From an uncultured Flavobacteriales bacterium (GTDB lineage: Bacteria; Bacteroidota; Bacteroidia; Flavobacteriales_G; Salibacteraceae), in assembly GCA_943788145.1 (NCBI GenBank), contig CALSPD010000029.1:1-64000 (forward strand): 64,000 nt of DNA, written 5' to 3'. Of this stretch, positions 1 to 9,793 are shown piece after piece; position 1 is the first letter of the stretch, and every line of letters begins with the position of its first letter. The notes under the pieces were generated by a model. It saw only the letters and a list, made by a program, of their open reading frames with translations. It did no database searches and was not told the origin of the DNA. A program made the position numbers and the translations under genes.

Positions 1-1993
1 TTATTACTATCAGCACTTAGCATGGCTGCCGCAATAAGCGGTATGAATGCTCATTCCATTATTGAAGTCGACTTTCAAGCTGGAATTCCTTCTGGATGGA
101 CTCAAACTACATTAGCGACTGACGGTGGATGGAATGCAGGAAATGCAACGTCACTATCAAGTTCATATTTTGCGATTACAGAGCATGGAAACTTTATTGG
201 AACTAACGATGACGGATGCAATTGTGACAAATCTGCGGATGTATTGGTTTCTGAAACCATAGATCTGTCGTCATACTCAGGAGAGTCTGTAAGACTTCGA
301 TTCGATTTATTCTTCTTCGAGGGAACGTACCAAGGTGCGACTGAAAGTTTTGAAGTGAAGGCTTCTACGAATGGAGGTTCAACTTGGACAAGCATTTATA
401 CAGCGGCAGGGGCTGCAGATTGGCAAAATGCCATTTTGGTTGATGCATCAGCTTACGCTGGTAACGCCAATGTGAATTGCTTTCGTATATAATGACGGAG
501 CTGGTTGGACGTATGGAGCTGGATTAGATAACGTTGTTGTTGAAATTCCAAATGATCATGACATTAAACTTGTTTCAGTTAAAGTTCCACCTTATTCTGC
601 AACAGATGTTCCTCAAACTGTAACAGGCGTAATTTCAAACCTTGGTGCGAGTGCCGAGAATTCGATTACCGTTTCTTGGACGGATGGAACAACCACGAAG
701 ACTGCTACTTTATCAGGTACACTAAACCCAGGTGAATCTATGAGTTTCACTCACCCTGATGGAATTGCTCTAGCAAGTGGAGCAAGTATTTCAGTCGATG
801 TTACTGCAATGGTTACTGGAGATGCTGATGTAAGCAACAACACGCTTTCTGATTATTCAGTAGACGGAGTTGCATTTTGGCCAACGAAGGCTGTAGTAGG
901 TGAAGAAGCAACAGGTACATGGTGCGGATGGTGCCCACGAGGTATGGTTGGGATGGAATACATGGAAGAGACTTATGAAGATGAATGGATCGGTATAGCA
1001 GTTCACAATAGTGACCCAATGGAAAACGCAGATTACGATACATGGATGGGCGGTCAAATAAGCGGATACCCTAGCGGACTTGTTGATAGAGAGGGAGATA
1101 TTGATCCTGCGGCTGCAACATTAGAAGCTAATTTCCTTGCTGCAATTGAGAAGTTTGGATATGCACGCATAGAAGTAATGCCGTTAATTGATGCAAACGA
1201 TGAGGTTGAGATTCGAGTTCGAACCAAATTTGCGGTTGATATGGATCAAGACATGAGCTTGGCAATTATGATCGTGGAAGATGATTTGACAGGTACTTCA
1301 GCCGATTGGAATCAAACAAACTATTACAGTTTTCAATCTCAAAACTTACCGCTAGTTGGAGCGGGTTTTGATTGGCAAGCTGAAGGCGGTTCTGTTTCTG
1401 GTGTAACATATAATGATGTGGCTCGTGAGGCGCTTTTAGGTGTTGAAGGTGATAATAATATCATCCCAAGTTCTGTAAGTGAGAATGACGTTGTAAGCTA
1501 TACGATGGATAAATTCACTTGGAATGGTGATTATGACAAGGATAACTCAACCATTGTTGTTATGCTTATTGACGATAATTCAGGAGAAATAATCAACGCA
1601 GTAGAATCTCACCTTAAGAACTTGATTATTGTTGAGCAAAATGGAGTGACGTATTATGTGATTGATGGTGATACTTACCAATTGTTTGCTGGAACCGACT
1701 TGGTGCCAACAGGCTTAGCTTCAGTTCCTGCAGTTGAAGATTTGATGGTTTATCCAAACCCAGCTTCTAACAATGTGAAAATTGTAGGTACTGGAATCAC
1801 TAGTGAGTCACAAATCAATGTGTATGACATGACTGGAAGATTAGTTTTGAATCAATCACAATTAGGAATTCAATCTACGAACATGGGTTCTGGTGTCGAA
1901 ATCAATGTATCTAACCTTCCAAATGGAGTGTATAATTTGGTAGTTGATACCGACATAAGGACCATGAAGCAGACGATTTCTGTGATGCACTAG
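1..1993 (+). CDS. T9SS-secreted Omp28/thioredoxin-like protein with cleaved-adhesin-type domain; 5' partial and frameshifted
   Basis: The reading frame is open from base 1, and the first residues look like the end of a signal peptide (LLLSALSMAAAISGMNAHS), so the start lies upstream. Residues up to about base 480 resemble a jelly-roll cleaved-adhesin/MAM-type domain (ends in DNVVVEIP after the shift). A CARDB-like beta domain follows (about 556-860), then an Omp28-type thioredoxin-like core with TGTWCGWCPRG (CGWC codons 923-934). The C-terminus (about 1745-1990) is a T9SS type A sorting domain with VYPNPASNNVKI and a terminal Ig-like fold. At the TTT run 481-483 the frame shifts: removing one T joins the segment ending near base 480 to FVYNDGAGWTYGAG without loss. 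This looks like a sequencing error or a recent mutation. The substrate of the CxxC core is unknown. It is the first of three tandem paralogues. Confidence 0.8.
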
Positions 1994-2019
1994 TCACGAT
2001 TTTCGATAAAAGAAAAATG

Positions 2020-2048
2020 AGCCTCGATCTTTGTATCGGGGCTTTTTT
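2020..2048 (+). terminator. Rho-independent terminator after the first Omp28-like gene
   Basis: The hairpin arms are AGCCTCGAT (2020-2028) and ATCGGGGCT (2035-2043), with one G-T pair, followed by a run of T to 2048. It lies 27 bases after the stop codon. Confidence 0.85.
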
Positions 2049-2150
2049 ATGCCCAATGTGGTTCAATACGTAACTAGGGATTCAATTTGATTCTGTTTGA
2101 TGAATGGAATTATGGTCTTGACGGCTTATATTGGTCCAAAATTTATAAAA

Positions 2151-4238
2151 ATGAAAAAACTATTACTCAGCGCAATTGCCGTTACAGCAGCTCTGACATC
2201 GCTTCAAGCACAGTTCTATGTGATCGAAGAGACAGGGCCAGTTAGCGGGTATGCTTGGGATGGGACAGGAACAACCATCATGGCTTCGCCTAACAACGAT
2301 GTGTATTCATCCATCCAAACACTTCCATTCTCTTGGACATATTACGGTCAAACGGTAACTCAATATATCGCCAGTGATAACGGATATATAACGTTTGAAA
2401 CAGGAGCAACTACAAGCTATAGCGCAAACACTGCAATCCCATCAACTGCAGGACCAAACAATGCTATTTATGCTGCTTGGGATGATTTAAACCTAATCGG
2501 AGCAGGGACACCAGATGTTATAAAGTCTTGGACTTATGGCACTATGCCAAACAGGACACATGTTATTCAATGGCATAGTGTTAATCAAAACGCGGTCACG
2601 AACTCATATTTGTACGCGGCTATCTTAATTCATGAATCTGGCGATTTTGACATCGTTATTCCATGGGCTCAAGGAACTTCAGGAAGCTTCACAATTGGAT
2701 GTGAAGATGCAACAGGCGCTGACGGAATTGAAATCGATGGCAGTCCTAATTATGCTCTTCCCAGCAGTGGGTCAGATCCAGTTGATGATTTAGTTTTTCA
2801 CTTCTTATCTGGAACACAACCAGCAGTTGATCCTAAGCTTAGCTCAGCTATTATACCAGGATTTGCGTCTCCAAGCGGTTCTAGAAACATTACAGGAAAA
2901 GTTCAAAACCTTGGGGCAAACACTTTAAGTTCCTTTGATATTACTTGGACAGATGGATCAATTACTAAAACATATACCGTAAACAATTCGTTAGCAAGCG
3001 GTGCTTCTTACGAGTTTGAGCACCCTGATCAAGTTACTGTAGCGGCTGGCGCGACTTCTAACATTGAAGTAAGTGTCGTTGCGGCTAATGATGCGAATTC
3101 TGCTAATAATACCATCTCCGGAGATGTAGACGGTTTTGTTTTTGTTCCACATAAAGTGGTAGTAGGAGAAGAAGCAACAGGAACATGGTGCGGATGGTGC
3201 CCAAGAGGTATGGTAGGAATGGAGTACATGGAAGAAACCTACGAAGATGATTGGATTGGTATTGCTGTTCATAACAATGATCCCATGGAGAACGCTACAT
3301 ATGACGCCTGGATGGGTGGTAAGATTTCTGGTTACCCTAGTGGATTAGTAGATCGTAAAGCTGATATTGATCCTTCCTCGGCTAGTCTTGAAGCGGCATT
3401 TAACGTAGATATCAATGAGTTTGGCGTAGCAAACATTGAAGTATTGCCTTTAATTGATGAAAATGACGAAGTAGAGATTAGAGTTCGATTTCATTTTGCA
3501 ACAGATTGGTCAGATGATGTCCGAGTTGCTGTAATTATCGCTGAAGATGGACTAACAGGAACGTCTAACGATTGGAGACAAACCAATTATTACAGTTACC
3601 AATCTCAAAACCTTCCTTTAGAAGGAGCAGGTTTTAACTGGCAAGCTGAGCCATCTTATGTAACTGGAGTTACTTATAATGATGTAGGACGTGAGCTATT
3701 GACTGATGTTGATGGAGATAATGACATAATAGAAGCACCTTTCTCTGAAAATCAAGTATTGAATATCACTCTTGATAAATTCACATGGAATAGTGACTAT
3801 GACATGGACAATTCGACCATTATAGTCATGCTTATTGATGATTCCTCTGATGAAATAATCAATGCCGGTGAGTCTCATTTAAAAGATCTTGAAATCGTTG
3901 AACAAAATGGAGTTACTTATTACATTATTGACGGTGATACATTCCAACTTTGGGATGGAACTGATTTAGTTCCAACTGGAATGGCAAACGTTAAGCCGGT
4001 TGATTTGAATGTTAAGGTTTATCCAAACCCATCAAATGGGTTGATCAATGTTGAACTTTCGGAGGCTGCTGAGGTTGTATTGCTCGATATGGCCGGAAGA
4101 GTTGTTGCGCGTTCTAATATATTCGGAACAACAAATATTGTCCAATTCAATGGACAAATTCTTGATGCAGGAGTTTACAATGTTGTAATCAAAACAGAAT
4201 CTGTAACTCAAACAGAGCGAGTTACAATAATCAAATAG
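2151..4238 (+). CDS. T9SS-secreted Omp28/thioredoxin-like protein with nidogen-like N-terminal domain
   Basis: I start the gene at ATG 2151 because MKKLLLSAIAVTAALTSLQA is a clean signal peptide; an in-frame ATG at 2097 would put 18 non-signal residues in front. The protein is 695 aa. Residues about 20-230 form an all-beta region with a nidogen-like look (SDNGYITFE, AIYAAWDDLNL). A CARDB-like domain follows (about 245-335), then the Omp28-type core with VVGEEATGTWCGWCPRG and SGYPSGLVDRK. The protein ends in a T9SS type A sorting domain (VYPNPSNGLINVEL, final VTIIK). The core is nearly identical to the genes on both sides while the N-terminus is unrelated. This supports modular duplication. 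It is expected at the cell surface or secreted through T9SS. CxxC suggests thiol chemistry, but no substrate can be inferred. Confidence 0.85.
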   Translation: MKKLLLSAIAVTAALTSLQAQFYVIEETGPVSGYAWDGTGTTIMASPNNDVYSSIQTLPFSWTYYGQTVTQYIASDNGYITFETGATTSYSANTAIPSTAGPNNAIYAAWDDLNLIGAGTPDVIKSWTYGTMPNRTHVIQWHSVNQNAVTNSYLYAAILIHESGDFDIVIPWAQGTSGSFTIGCEDATGADGIEIDGSPNYALPSSGSDPVDDLVFHFLSGTQPAVDPKLSSAIIPGFASPSGSRNITGKVQNLGANTLSSFDITWTDGSITKTYTVNNSLASGASYEFEHPDQVTVAAGATSNIEVSVVAANDANSANNTISGDVDGFVFVPHKVVVGEEATGTWCGWCPRGMVGMEYMEETYEDDWIGIAVHNNDPMENATYDAWMGGKISGYPSGLVDRKADIDPSSASLEAAFNVDINEFGVANIEVLPLIDENDEVEIRVRFHFATDWSDDVRVAVIIAEDGLTGTSNDWRQTNYYSYQSQNLPLEGAGFNWQAEPSYVTGVTYNDVGRELLTDVDGDNDIIEAPFSENQVLNITLDKFTWNSDYDMDNSTIIVMLIDDSSDEIINAGESHLKDLEIVEQNGVTYYIIDGDTFQLWDGTDLVPTGMANVKPVDLNVKVYPNPSNGLINVELSEAAEVVLLDMAGRVVARSNIFGTTNIVQFNGQILDAGVYNVVIKTESVTQTERVTIIK

Positions 4239-4257
4239 ATTTTAGCCTTGATTTGAA

Positions 4258-4289
4258 AGCCCCATCTGAAACGATGGGGCTTTTTTTTT
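4258..4289 (+). terminator. Rho-independent terminator after the second Omp28-like gene
   Basis: A perfect stem AGCCCCAT (4258-4265) pairs with ATGGGGCT (4274-4281) and is followed by nine T residues. It lies 20 bases past the stop codon. Confidence 0.9.
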
Positions 4290-4319
4290 GCACAACTTGT
4301 TATAATCTTAAGTCACTGG

Positions 4320-4352
4320 TTGTCAATTATTCAAATAACCTTATTACATTGG
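4320..4352 (+). promoter_or_regulatory. Bacteroidota-type promoter for the third Omp28-like gene
   Basis: TACATTGG at 4345-4352 is one base off the Bacteroidota -7 motif TAnnTTTG. A TTG lies 22 bases upstream at 4320-4322. The pair sits 17 bases before ATG 4369 and just downstream of a terminator, so the third paralogue probably has its own promoter. Confidence 0.45.
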
Positions 4353-4368
4353 TGCAAAATATTAAACT

Positions 4369-5838
4369 ATGAAAAAAGCATTACTTCTATCATTAATTAT
4401 TGGAAGCGCAGGTGCTGGAGCTTTTGCTCAGGTAGATGCTAAACTCGTCTCGGTAGAAATCCCTTTCTACGTAAGCCCTGAAGGCTCAGCGAAAATTACT
4501 GGTGTTGTGAAAAACAACGGTTCCAGCGCCTTGTCCAATTTTGATATAAATTGGACAGATGGTTTTAATACATTTAGCTATGAAGTAACTTCTAGCATTG
4601 CGAGCGGTGCGAATTATAACTTCACGTTACCCGATGAAATTACAACCGTACCAGCAGGTTTTTCTGCCAATATAGAGGTAACTGTAGTTGCCGATGGAGA
4701 TGCAGATGCCACCAATAATTCGCTATCAGAGACAGTGGAAGGAATTCCTTTTGTACCTGAAAAAGTTGTTGTTGGTGAGGAAGCCACAGGTACTTGGTGT
4801 GGATGGTGTCCTCGTGGAGCTGTTTGGATGGAGTACATGGAAGAGAATTATCCGGAACAATGGATCGGAATTGCCGTGCACAACAATGATCCAATGGAAA
4901 ATGCAGATTATGACAGCTGGATTGGCGGTGAAATCAGCGGATATCCAAGCGGTTTGGTTGATCGGAAGTCTGACATTGATCCTTCAAATTTTGAGGCTAA
5001 CTTTTTGACAAGTGTTGATGATTTCGGAGTTGCACGTATAAAGGTTGAGCCATTTATTAACGATCAAGACGAAGTATGGATTCGAGTTCGAACACAATTT
5101 GCAAAAGCATCAGATAAATCAATGCGTATTGCAGTTGCACTTGTCGAGGATAATGTCACAGGAACAACCTCAGGTTACAATCAGGCCAATTATTACAGCT
5201 ATCAATCTCAAAACTTACCATTAGTTGGGGCAGGGCACAATTGGCAACAAGAGCCTGTTTATGTTCCTGCTGCTGACATGGTTTATAACGATGTTGCGCG
5301 TGAGCTTTATACCAACGCTAGTGGTGAGTCTGGCAGTATTCCTAGCTCGGTTGCCGCTGAAGAAGTGGTCATTTTTGAAATTGATCCTTTCACTTGGAAT
5401 AGCGATTACAAGAAAGAAGATTCACGCATCGTAGCCATGTTGTTGAACAATTCAAATGGAAACGTAATAAATGCCACAGAATCACACTTAATCGCTTATG
5501 AAGAAGTTGAAGTGGGTGGAACAACGTACTATGTAATCGATGGTGATACTTATTTGATGAGTCCTGAAGGTCAAATTGTTCCTGTTGGAATCGCAAGCGC
5601 ACCAGCAAAAGATCTAAATGTTCAATTGTATCCAAATCCTGCTACGGATATGCTAAACATCAAAGGGTTAAATGGAATTTGCAACGTTGTTGTTTACGAT
5701 ATGAAAGGCTCAGTTGTTCTTAAATCATCTGTAGTTGACAACAGGCTAAACATCGAGTCGCTTCAGGCGGGAGTTTATGCCATTGAAATTGAGAACAAAG
5801 GATTGATTTCAGTGGAGAAATTTACAATACTGAAGTAG
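4369..5838 (+). CDS. T9SS-secreted Omp28/thioredoxin-like protein, short form
   Basis: This 489-aa protein opens with a signal peptide (MKKALLLSLIIGSAGAGAFA). It has no N-terminal adhesin or nidogen-like part. It starts directly with the CARDB-like domain (about residues 22-125, DAKLVSVEIPFYVSPEG), then the thioredoxin-like Omp28 core (KVVVGEEATGTWCGWCPRG, HNNDPMENADYDSW, SGYPSGLVDRK). The T9SS type A sorting domain is at about 415-489 (LYPNPATDMLNIKG). It is the minimal version of the three-gene array and defines the shared unit. The Omp28 family is known as outer-membrane or surface proteins of Bacteroidota. A redox role for CGWC is inferred from the motif only. Confidence 0.87.
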   Translation: MKKALLLSLIIGSAGAGAFAQVDAKLVSVEIPFYVSPEGSAKITGVVKNNGSSALSNFDINWTDGFNTFSYEVTSSIASGANYNFTLPDEITTVPAGFSANIEVTVVADGDADATNNSLSETVEGIPFVPEKVVVGEEATGTWCGWCPRGAVWMEYMEENYPEQWIGIAVHNNDPMENADYDSWIGGEISGYPSGLVDRKSDIDPSNFEANFLTSVDDFGVARIKVEPFINDQDEVWIRVRTQFAKASDKSMRIAVALVEDNVTGTTSGYNQANYYSYQSQNLPLVGAGHNWQQEPVYVPAADMVYNDVARELYTNASGESGSIPSSVAAEEVVIFEIDPFTWNSDYKKEDSRIVAMLLNNSNGNVINATESHLIAYEEVEVGGTTYYVIDGDTYLMSPEGQIVPVGIASAPAKDLNVQLYPNPATDMLNIKGLNGICNVVVYDMKGSVVLKSSVVDNRLNIESLQAGVYAIEIENKGLISVEKFTILK

Positions 5839-5854
5839 CAGTTTTTATTAGCTT

Positions 5855-5887
5855 AAAAACCTCGAGCGTCAAGTTCGGGGTTTTTTT
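5855..5887. terminator. Terminator between the convergent Omp28-like gene and hutI
   Basis: The stem AAAACCTCGA pairs with TCGGGGTTTT. It is T-rich at the plus-strand 3' side and A-rich on the other side, so it could serve both converging genes. It fills the 47-base gap between the two stop codons. Confidence 0.75.
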
Positions 5888-7130
5888 ATGCCTCAAAAAT
5901 TTCACCATTAATGTATACAGAATCAATCACAGGACCACCAAAATGATAAGGAATTAGCGCCAATGATTCAATTGGATTGGTTACTATGAAATTTGCTCTT
6001 TTTCCTATCGTGATCGATCCAAGTTCATTATTCAATTCAAGGGCGGCAGCTCCATTTAAGGTTGAAGCATTTATTGCCTCATTTGGCGTCATATTCATTT
6101 TGAGACAGGCTAGCGAAAGCACAAAATTCATATTGCCAGAAGGCGTTGATCCAGGATTAAAATCAGTTGCCAGAACAAGTGGAAGCCCAGCATCAATTAT
6201 GGTCCGAGCCGGAGTGTAGGGTAGGCTCAAGAAAAAGGAGCAAGATGGAAGCGCAACGGCTAACGTGTTACCTAAGCTCAATGCCTGCAAATCTTGATTA
6301 TTAAACTCTTCAAGATGATCAACGCTCAGCGCATTTCTTTCAACACAGGCTTGAACACCGCCCAGAATGTTAAATTGATTTACATGTACCTTTCCTCTCA
6401 TTCCGTGTAAATTTCCGGCATCTAAAATGGCCTTACAATGGTCTAAATTGAAATAACCTTTTTCACAAAAAAGATCGATGTAATCTGCTAGTTCCTCTTC
6501 AACAACTTTAGGAAGAATGTCTCTGATCACATGTTCCACATAAGCATCAACGCGACCTTTATAGGCCTCGGGTAGGGCGTGAGCACCTAGAAAAGTTGCC
6601 TTTATCGGAATAGGTGAAGTTTGCTTTAGTCTTTTAATTACTCGAAGCATTTTCAGCTCAGCCTCTAATGATAATCCATATCCACTTTTGATTTCTATGC
6701 CACCAGTGCCCAATTGTATGAGTTTGTTTAAACGAAGTTTTGCATCTTCATATAGGTTGTCTTCTGACATGTTGGTAAGCTGTCGAGCGGAGTTAAGTAT
6801 TCCTCCACCTCGATTCGCAATTTCCTCATAACTCAAGCCATTGATTCTATCCTCAAACTCCTTTTCACGCCAAGCTGCAAATACTAAATGCGTGTGACTA
6901 TCTACATAGGTAGGGAGGATGCTACGGCCTTCGACATCAATGATTTCATAGTTCTTGAAATCTTCTTTTTTCAATTCAGATTCGGGACCAAAATCTTCAA
7001 TTCGCCCATTCTTTACCGATAGCCAAGCATTGTTGATATTTGGAAGAATATTCATAGCTGAACCGGATACAATTTTTTCGTCTTGTGAACGTATTTGAGC
7101 TAAATTTCGGATTCCAACAAACAATTTCAT
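5886..7130 (-). CDS. hutI: Imidazolonepropionase (histidine degradation)
   Basis: HutI hydrolyses imidazolone-5-propionate to formiminoglutamate, the third step of histidine breakdown, in the cytoplasm. The 414-aa protein is an amidohydrolase of the usual family length. Metal ligands are visible: the HTH motif at residues 79-81 (DSHTHLVFA), HVNQFN, the SVDHLEE histidine and the late aspartate in LATDFNPGSTPSG. The family-typical GTGGIEIKSGYGL segment is present. The other hut genes are not in this window. The start codon is only 11 bases from the start of the divergent gene at 7142, so the promoters must overlap the opposing gene. Confidence 0.95.
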   Translation of the reverse strand: MKLFVGIRNLAQIRSQDEKIVSGSAMNILPNINNAWLSVKNGRIEDFGPESELKKEDFKNYEIIDVEGRSILPTYVDSHTHLVFAAWREKEFEDRINGLSYEEIANRGGGILNSARQLTNMSEDNLYEDAKLRLNKLIQLGTGGIEIKSGYGLSLEAELKMLRVIKRLKQTSPIPIKATFLGAHALPEAYKGRVDAYVEHVIRDILPKVVEEELADYIDLFCEKGYFNLDHCKAILDAGNLHGMRGKVHVNQFNILGGVQACVERNALSVDHLEEFNNQDLQALSLGNTLAVALPSCSFFLSLPYTPARTIIDAGLPLVLATDFNPGSTPSGNMNFVLSLACLKMNMTPNEAINASTLNGAAALELNNELGSITIGKRANFIVTNPIESLALIPYHFGGPVIDSVYINGEIFEA

Positions 7131-7141
7131 AGGATCAAATT

Positions 7142-7915
7142 ATGAGACGCAATATTACTTTTTTGTGGCTAGGGTTTTTGGTTCTATTGCTTTTTCAAGT
7201 GCAATCTGAAGGGTATGCTCAGTCTTCTGCAACCATTACTTCTGACAGCTCGTCTGTTCAAACACAATTAAAACCCCAATGGACGATAGGTCTTAATGTC
7301 ACCACTTTAGGTGTTTTTTTTCTAGGTGGTTATGCAGGGCAAAACGGTCATTTCGGACTAAATATAAAGCGTATTTCAGGGCCAAAGGCAATTCGCTTTT
7401 CAGCGTCCGTATTTCCTCAAGTGTTTGCGGATTATTATAATCTTTCCAATAGTATTCCAATCGAAATTCAAGGCCAAAATGTCGTTTATAGAAATCAAAA
7501 CATTAATGGAACCATTGTAAGAGCGGGAATTGGGTTTGAACGGGGTTGGAAATCAGGCAAAAGGGGGCGGAGAAATGTAGGGTGCGATTTGAGTGTAAAT
7601 ATGCTTCGAGGGTATGTTCAGAGTTACGAGATAATAAGAAACCTTGAATCACGCGAAATCATTGAATGGCCTTTAACGATTGAAACGAAGTCATATACGT
7701 CAATTGGTCCTGGGATTTCTCCCTTCGTTGGATATGAATTTCATGCCTGGAAACGTCTAGGTTTCAACTTAGAGTTAAAAGCGGATTTAACTGCATTTTT
7801 TGGAGACCCTATTGGATTTGATCAAAATGGAAATATGGTTCGTCATCGCATCTTTTATGACATGCGTATGTTTCCCCTTGCTGAGTTCAGAATGCACTAT
7901 CGATTATGGAAATGA
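7142..7915 (+). CDS. Uncharacterised secreted or outer-membrane protein, first of a paralogous pair
   Basis: The 257-aa protein has an N-terminal signal peptide (hydrophobic LWLGFLVLLLFQVQ, then GYAQ). The rest shows alternating hydrophobic and aromatic strands and ends in an aromatic residue region (FRMHYRLWK), as in small outer-membrane beta-barrels. I do not recognise a named family. The C-terminal part (GPGISPFVGYEFHAWKRLG, LELKADLTAFF, FPLAEFRMHYR) matches the next gene ([33 protein letters not shown]), so the two are tandem duplicates. Their ends overlap by 10 bases, which suggests coupled translation. A membrane location is inferred; no function can be assigned. Confidence 0.6.
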   Translation: MRRNITFLWLGFLVLLLFQVQSEGYAQSSATITSDSSSVQTQLKPQWTIGLNVTTLGVFFLGGYAGQNGHFGLNIKRISGPKAIRFSASVFPQVFADYYNLSNSIPIEIQGQNVVYRNQNINGTIVRAGIGFERGWKSGKRGRRNVGCDLSVNMLRGYVQSYEIIRNLESREIIEWPLTIETKSYTSIGPGISPFVGYEFHAWKRLGFNLELKADLTAFFGDPIGFDQNGNMVRHRIFYDMRMFPLAEFRMHYRLWK

Positions 7916-8691
7916 AAGATTTAGGAAAATGTGTTTTGCCATTACTTATTGTTTCAGCGATCGGTATAGCTTTTAAATCTCAAGCTCAGCTACACGATGA
8001 ACTCATTATAATGGAGGAAGGTGGTTCGATTGAGCAAATTCCTTCCACAACGATTGATTCGAGCAATTTTTGGATGTTGAAAATGGACATTTCATCGCCA
8101 ATCGCACAGCTCGCTGGAAGTCAGAATACTGCCGATTTCCATTATGGAATACAGCTGAAACATGTTCGAGTAGCGAATGGGTTTAGGTTTACAACCGAGT
8201 TCTATCCGGATATTGACGCAGGTTTTTTTTCTCATTCAACGCGAGAAGTGGCAGTTGTGAACGATAATATCCAGTATATAGATATATACACCCGAACGAA
8301 TGTGCTTCGATTTGGTTTTGGTTATGAACGAAGATTTAAAAAGGACTGGGGAGTTTCATACATTGGAATGGATTATAACTGGCAACGAAGTGTAAGTAGT
8401 TTACTCACTAATAGTTATCAATTGAATGTCGCATTAAATGAAATTGATAGCATACAGCCTGCTCATCATGCAAGAACGCGCGGATTCGGAATGGGTTTAT
8501 CGCCCCTCGTTGGATGTGAAATTCCAATTGCAGGAGGATTCGGAATTTCCGTTGAAATTAAAGCGGATGTCGCCTTGAGCATAAATGAAGGATATGCTAT
8601 TGATGATGAAGGAATAATTACAAAAACGGGAGCCGGATATTATTTCAGAACCTTTCCTTTGCTCAACTGTAGGTTACATTATCAGTTTTAA
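7906..8691 (+). CDS. Uncharacterised secreted or outer-membrane protein, second of a paralogous pair
   Basis: The 261-aa protein starts at ATG 7906 or, equally possible, the in-frame ATG at 7912. Both precede a signal peptide ([18 protein letters not shown]). The body has strand-like alternation with a tyrosine/glycine-rich pattern ([16 protein letters not shown]) and finishes in HYQF, a terminal phenylalanine typical of outer-membrane beta-barrels. It shares the C-terminal motifs of the preceding gene. It lies 2 bases before aroC, so the pair may be co-transcribed with a housekeeping gene, although no functional link is evident. Function unknown. Confidence 0.6.
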   Translation: MEMKDLGKCVLPLLIVSAIGIAFKSQAQLHDELIIMEEGGSIEQIPSTTIDSSNFWMLKMDISSPIAQLAGSQNTADFHYGIQLKHVRVANGFRFTTEFYPDIDAGFFSHSTREVAVVNDNIQYIDIYTRTNVLRFGFGYERRFKKDWGVSYIGMDYNWQRSVSSLLTNSYQLNVALNEIDSIQPAHHARTRGFGMGLSPLVGCEIPIAGGFGISVEIKADVALSINEGYAIDDEGIITKTGAGYYFRTFPLLNCRLHYQF

Positions 8692-8693
8692 GT

Positions 8694-9767
8694 ATGACGG
8701 GCAACACATTTGGAAAGCTTTTTTGTTTAACAACGTATGGCGAGTCACATGGCGCGGCAATAGGCGGTGTAATAGAAGGCTGCCCTGCTGGATTGAATCT
8801 GAATCTTGCCCAGATTCAATCAGAGCTGCATCGTAGAATGCCAGGGCAATCCAGCATTTCTACCCAGCGTAAAGAAAAAGACGAGGTAGAATTTCTTAGT
8901 GGGATATTTGAAAATATTACCCTCGGCACACCAATAGGCTTCATCATTCGAAACAAGGATGCGAAGGCAAAAGATTATGATCACTTAAAACATGCATATC
9001 GGCCGTCACATGCCGATAATACCTATGATGTCAAATATGGACAACGTGATCATAGGGGCGGTGGTCGGTCATCAGCCCGCGAAACTGCTTGTAGAGTAGT
9101 TGGTGGGGCCATTGCTCGGCAGTTGCTCGAAAAAGCCGGAGTCGAAGTTACAGCCTATGTTTCTCGAATTGGTGCTGTTGAGTTAACTCAATCTTATCAA
9201 TCGCTCAACTTCAAACAAATTGAAGAAAATATGGTGCGATGTCCAGACTTGATGATCGCGAAGAAAATGATTGCCCATATTGAGGATGTTAGATCTCAGG
9301 GCGATTCTGTGGGCGGCATAGTGACCTGTGTTATTAAAAACACGCCCAAGGGGCTAGGAGAGCCAGTTTTCGACAAACTTCACGCTGATTTAGCCAAGGC
9401 CATGCTAAGTATTAACGCGGTAAAGGGATTCGAATATGGAAGTGGTTTTAAGGCCGCGTCAATGACAGGTTCTACCCACAATGATACATTCAACAGCGAC
9501 TTATCAACACGAACGAATCATTCGGGCGGCATTCAGGGTGGAATCTCGAATGGAGAGGACATATATTTTAATGTGGCATTCAAGCCAGTTGCCACCATCA
9601 TGAAACATCAGGATTCGGTTAACAACAGGGGTGAATCAATTGTCTTAAAAGGAAAAGGCCGTCATGACCCCTGCGTTGTTCCTCGAGCAGTGCCCATTGT
9701 TGAGGCGATGGCTTTATTAACAATGGTCGATCATTTATTGCGCAACAGAACATCTAAACTAAACTGA
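8694..9767 (+). CDS. aroC: Chorismate synthase
   Basis: AroC makes chorismate from 5-enolpyruvylshikimate-3-phosphate with reduced FMN, the last shared step of aromatic biosynthesis. The 357-aa length is normal. The family signatures are present: [18 protein letters not shown] near residue 16, the [18 protein letters not shown] segment near 121 and [18 protein letters not shown] near 320. aroE, an earlier step of the same pathway, is also in this window at 22841-23557 but not in the same operon. Confidence 0.97.
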   Translation: MTGNTFGKLFCLTTYGESHGAAIGGVIEGCPAGLNLNLAQIQSELHRRMPGQSSISTQRKEKDEVEFLSGIFENITLGTPIGFIIRNKDAKAKDYDHLKHAYRPSHADNTYDVKYGQRDHRGGGRSSARETACRVVGGAIARQLLEKAGVEVTAYVSRIGAVELTQSYQSLNFKQIEENMVRCPDLMIAKKMIAHIEDVRSQGDSVGGIVTCVIKNTPKGLGEPVFDKLHADLAKAMLSINAVKGFEYGSGFKAASMTGSTHNDTFNSDLSTRTNHSGGIQGGISNGEDIYFNVAFKPVATIMKHQDSVNNRGESIVLKGKGRHDPCVVPRAVPIVEAMALLTMVDHLLRNRTSKLN

Positions 9768-9793
9768 ATTGGGTTTTATTTTCGGTCGTAGAA

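Noticed and set aside
102-1057. Open frames on the minus strand inside the first Omp28-like gene, and similar ones inside the other two copies
   Set aside because: They recur at the same place in all three paralogues because the plus-strand sequence is conserved, and they show no family features, signal peptides or start signals.
2097-2150. Earlier ATG start for the second Omp28-like gene
   Set aside because: It would place 18 polar residues before a perfect signal peptide that begins at 2151.
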